A stretch of DNA of 64,000 nucleotides from NCBI GenBank assembly GCA_018881555.1, contig JACAXG010000265.1, positions 2,809-66,808 of the forward strand. Reading direction: 5' to 3'. The position numbers and the translations under genes were made by a program. A model generated the notes under the pieces. That model was not told the DNA's origin. It searched no databases and saw only the letters and a list, made by a program, of their open reading frames with translations. Within the stretch, counting starts at the first letter, position 1. Every line of letters starts with the position of its first letter. Below are positions 60,838 to 64,000 of the stretch, piece after piece. The DNA comes from Amblyornis subalaris. Lineage: Eukaryota > Chordata > Aves > Passeriformes > Ptilonorhynchidae.

Positions 60838-60938
60838 CATCCTGGTCTAGTGGAAGGTGTCCCTGCACATGGCAGGGATTTGGAAGAAGATCAGATGGAA
60901 GGTCCCTCCCAACACAAACCCTTCCATGATTGNATGAA
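60838..60938 (+). mobile_element. CR1 LINE 3' fragment
   Basis: Plus-strand 3' end of the common type: catcctggtctagtggaagg, tgtccctgcacatggcaggg and acccttccatgattg. It lies 76 bases from an oppositely oriented CR1 of another subfamily. Confidence 0.88.
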
Positions 60939-63900
60939 TTTGTGCAGGTGCAGTATTCAGAAAACATCCACAGGTGAGTTTTGTGGGATGGCAGAAAAAA
61001 CAGGTGTGGCAAAGAGCTTTCCTACCATTCATCCACTGCTATTTCCTGTCGGTTTAAAATGGTGGATGGACATAAATCAATCAAATACTCCTGGGTGTGA
61101 TCATAACTTGTGAAAAGGATCCAAAACCAAGGCTTTTTTTGTGATTTTTTTTTTCCCCCCACTGAGATGACAGTAATTGGCAGAACACTGAAGGACAACA
61201 GGCTGGATTCTCCTAAGGAAATCAGATCCTACCAGAACACACCCCCCTATTGCAATTCCAAGCAGGGAGCAATGTTATTCCCGCTGCCCTTCACACTCTG
61301 TGTCCATACTGACTGATGCCATGGGCAGAACGTAAGGTGCTTTCCAAGCTGATGGGAAAAATAGTGTGGAAATGGCTCTGCATCCAATGATCAGTGTGAG
61401 GGGAGGCTGTGAGTGCAGAAAGGAGCACAAGCCTCCCTGCCACGGCACAGCTTGCTCCTGAGCACAGGACTCGTCTGCAGAAGTGATACAATGAGTTTGC
61501 CTCCTCATTGCACAGAATGTTTGAGTCACCACAGGAGCAATGTGAGCTTCAAACACGTGCGAGTTCCTTGTGTACAGACTCGGAGAAGTACTGCAATTAC
61601 AGACTGCATGACAGCCAGAGGTATTGCAGCTAAATAAGGCTTAATTTATTTAGTTATTTCATCCTTGGTTCTGTTGTGTTTTGAAAAGAATTGTGATTTT
61701 ACATTTATAGCANCCCTCCCTGCCGTGGGAAGGTCCGAGGAATGAACAGGAACCATGTCCTGATCCCACATAACCCTTCTGCTCTGCTTCTTTCCTTCAG
61801 GAGGACGGGAAAGAAGGGGGAAATGGAATAATAAAAAACACCCACTGCATGCTAAATGCGAGCAAAAACTCACCAATGGACTGACCCGGGCAGGGCACAC
61901 CGAGAAGGAGGAGCTTCTCATAGCAGTGTGGGCTCGTAACCATTAGTTACAAGAGCATTGGAAAAGCCTGCTGACACGATTGTGCTTAAAATTAAAATGT
62001 TAAGCGCAGTGTTTTGTCTTTTTGGCTTTAGCAGTTTATCTGTGTCAGCTCCAGCCCAGGCTGGGCTGGAAACAGCAACTTCATCCTGGTTGTCAACTTC
62101 AACCTGTGCAGCCCCCAGGGTCCAACACCACCAGTGCATTCCAGCTCCTGCTTATCTTCCTTCCCGTTATCAACAATCCTTTCACTGCACTGACCCTTCC
62201 CAGCTCCTCCCTAATTTATTGATGACCACTTGTGACAGGTACCCCATGATTTGGGTGTTTCCTNCACCCCCTTTTTCCTCTTATTCCATGTGCACTCATC
62301 CCTCCTTTGTTTAAAACCTTCCCTTGGCCTCTTGTTGGTACAACTTCTGAGTGGGAAAAACAGAATGCAATTTCACACAGCAAACAGATTAATAGAGAGA
62401 AAAACAAGAGACATTAAATAATAGGCTCAGCAATTAGATGAGGAAAGGAATTAAATCACTTAATTTGAGGGCCTTAGCATTGTTCACCGTGGAGCTTAAT
62501 TTGAATTAATATGCNGTGTACACACATTAATGAAAGTCCTATATGGGTGGCTCTTGAACAAGGAATATTGAAAGTAATAGCAGAAAGGATTAATCCTTAC
62601 ATTCTCAGTAAAAGTGCTTATTTAAGGTCTGGCAAACCACGGTTTTAATGAGCACGTTATAATGTAGAAATAGAGCGTTGTGGATGAGACAAGGTTCAGC
62701 TGCTGGAAGAGCTCTTAGGCTCAAAGTGAAATAAATGTGGTTGTTTATTCTTTTTTTTTTGCTTTTATTTTCCCATCATCTGGCCCAGCCTTCTGGTGCC
62801 GTGGCCGTTCTGCCCAGAGGAGTGTGACTGGAGCTGTGGGGACTGTCAGGGTTTTTCACAAGCTGTTCCACTCACTCCAGCGCAGCATTTGTCAAGGGCT
62901 GGGCTGGCTGGGACTGTGCACGCCGCAAGGTCACTGTGTTGTATTTCTCCTGCTTTCCCACAAAAAGAGAAAAGTTTGTTACTCTTCGGCTGGGTTGCAG
63001 AAGTTCCAAGGCAAAAGGCCAAGGTTTATAAGAAAAGTGGGTTTGGGCCGCAGCAAGGAAAAGTGGAATTTTCTCTTGTTGGCAGGAGCCAAGAGGCTCT
63101 TTTAACAACAGAAATGTTTATGTATTTACCTGATCATTTTTAAGCAGCTCCCGAAGGTAGGTCCCAAAGNTGCCCAATTAAAATGTATTTATTTTTAAAT
63201 GAAAGTGCAACACACCACCCAAAGGAATATTCATTATCTCCCTCTTTTCCCAAGGAAAAGAAAGACGAACATCATTAAACTGCTGGGGCTGGAAGTGTCC
63301 TTCANCTTCCATCCTCTGACCTTGAGGGACTTCTTGAGCCAGTGAGAGAGTTTGGGTCTTAGCACTTGCAATCTCTGGGATTTATTGCTGGGAGTCTGTG
63401 AAATTACCTAATGATGTATTTTATAATTTCACCTTTTTTGGCCAAACTCTGTTGCTCTGTAGCTCGATGAGCAGTGCAGAGGGAGTTTTTTGGACGTGCT
63501 GCCACACAAAACACCACTGATAGCAAAGAACCAAACCCAGAAATTGCTCATTCATTAAAAGCCCCAACGTGGTNTAATGACCTTGTTATAACAGCGTTTT
63601 CACAGCTGAAAATTTTATTTCTACAAGTGCTTAGTCGCTCAAGTAAACATTCCAGCTTTTTAATAGCGTTTTTATTTAAATATATTTAATTGATATTTCA
63701 AAACATAAAAAAAAGGNCCTCACACTGGCATAATTTAAACTACTACACATGAATATCAATATTTTTTTTCCCCTGGAAATTCCAATAATTATATACTTGC
63801 CGCTCCTCTAATTGGATACAATTGTCATCACCTACCGCAGGGCAACTGATTACAGGAACAGCTTAAATTTATGTCCTGTTGAAACCTTTTAATGGCAAAG

Positions 63901-64000
63901 CCACCCTGAGCACAGGGAAAGCCANAGTGAACAGAACTAGGAATGTTTTTAACAGCTTGTCAGATTTCATAAGACTTTTGTGAGATTCTATATTTGCTTT
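60939..64000. other. intergenic, 3 kb without recognised repeat
   Basis: Unique sequence. The blocks at 62440-62690 and 63740-63900 look like AT-rich conserved noncoding DNA. A 105-codon frame from an ATG at 61997 begins with a hydrophobic, signal-like stretch but is not a recognised protein. A T run lies at 62751-62760. Confidence 0.45.

Noticed and set aside
62799..62930. Possible exon after a strong polypyrimidine tract (acceptor ending ctggcccag)
   Set aside because: The acceptor looks good, but the candidate donor (gcaag/gtcact) is weak and the possible frames show no recognisable protein.
1..64000. CRISPR array, phage, integron, operon or bacterial defence system
   Set aside because: No regularly spaced direct repeats, no dense gene packing and no bacterial-type coding. 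The repeats are dispersed CR1 LINEs and the base layout is vertebrate.
1..64000. tRNA or rRNA genes
   Set aside because: No A-box and B-box pair or rRNA-like stretch was noticed by eye. A tRNAscan-SE or Rfam search would settle this.

Overview
The window is vertebrate genomic DNA, most probably from a bird and plausibly a passerine. The main evidence is a dense population of 5'-truncated CR1 LINE copies, the dominant avian retrotransposon. About 31 copies are recognisable on both strands (18 plus, 13 minus, one further doubtful fragment), covering roughly 7.2 kb or 11% of the window. Mammalian repeats such as Alu, B1 or L1 tails were not seen. I found no protein-coding gene, tRNA, rRNA, CRISPR array, operon or other bacterial or phage feature that I can support. 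The long open frames are either translated CR1 sequence or chance frames in GC-rich DNA, so the window reads as intergenic or intronic.

Layout. 0-1 kb: unidentified sequence, a possible LTR-like remnant with an ATTAAA signal, and a CR1 piece. 1-8.6 kb: mostly unique AT-rich DNA with two CR1 insertions. 8.6-16 kb: the densest CR1 cluster, with an assembly gap (255 N) inside a microsatellite. 16-26 kb: unique sequence with several conserved-looking AT-rich blocks, an AT hairpin and four more CR1 copies. 26.4-27.3 kb: CpG-island-like. 30.9-36.2 kb: no CR1, with an exon-shaped segment near 31.8 kb and a small CpG-rich patch near 33.2 kb. 36-49 kb: scattered CR1 copies, a C-over-G skewed block at 40.1-40.95 kb and a 21-bp homeobox-like palindrome at 38.27 kb. 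49.6-50.1 kb: the best CpG-island-like segment, containing a NotI site. 50-54.5 kb: four CR1 copies. 54.5-60.5 kb: about 6 kb with no CR1. 60.5-64 kb: an oppositely oriented CR1 pair, then unique sequence.

The working hypothesis is a gene-poor region with scattered candidate regulatory DNA (orphan CpG islands and blocks rich in TAATTA-type cores) in a background of CR1 retrotransposition. Nothing here can be shown from sequence alone to be a new biological system. The leads most worth checking are the CpG-island-like segments, the exon-shaped segment at 31793-31907, the CR1-free intervals and the palindromes. The single Ns scattered through the window cluster inside CR1 copies, so base calls there need caution. 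CR1 boundaries are by eye and good to about 5-20 bases.
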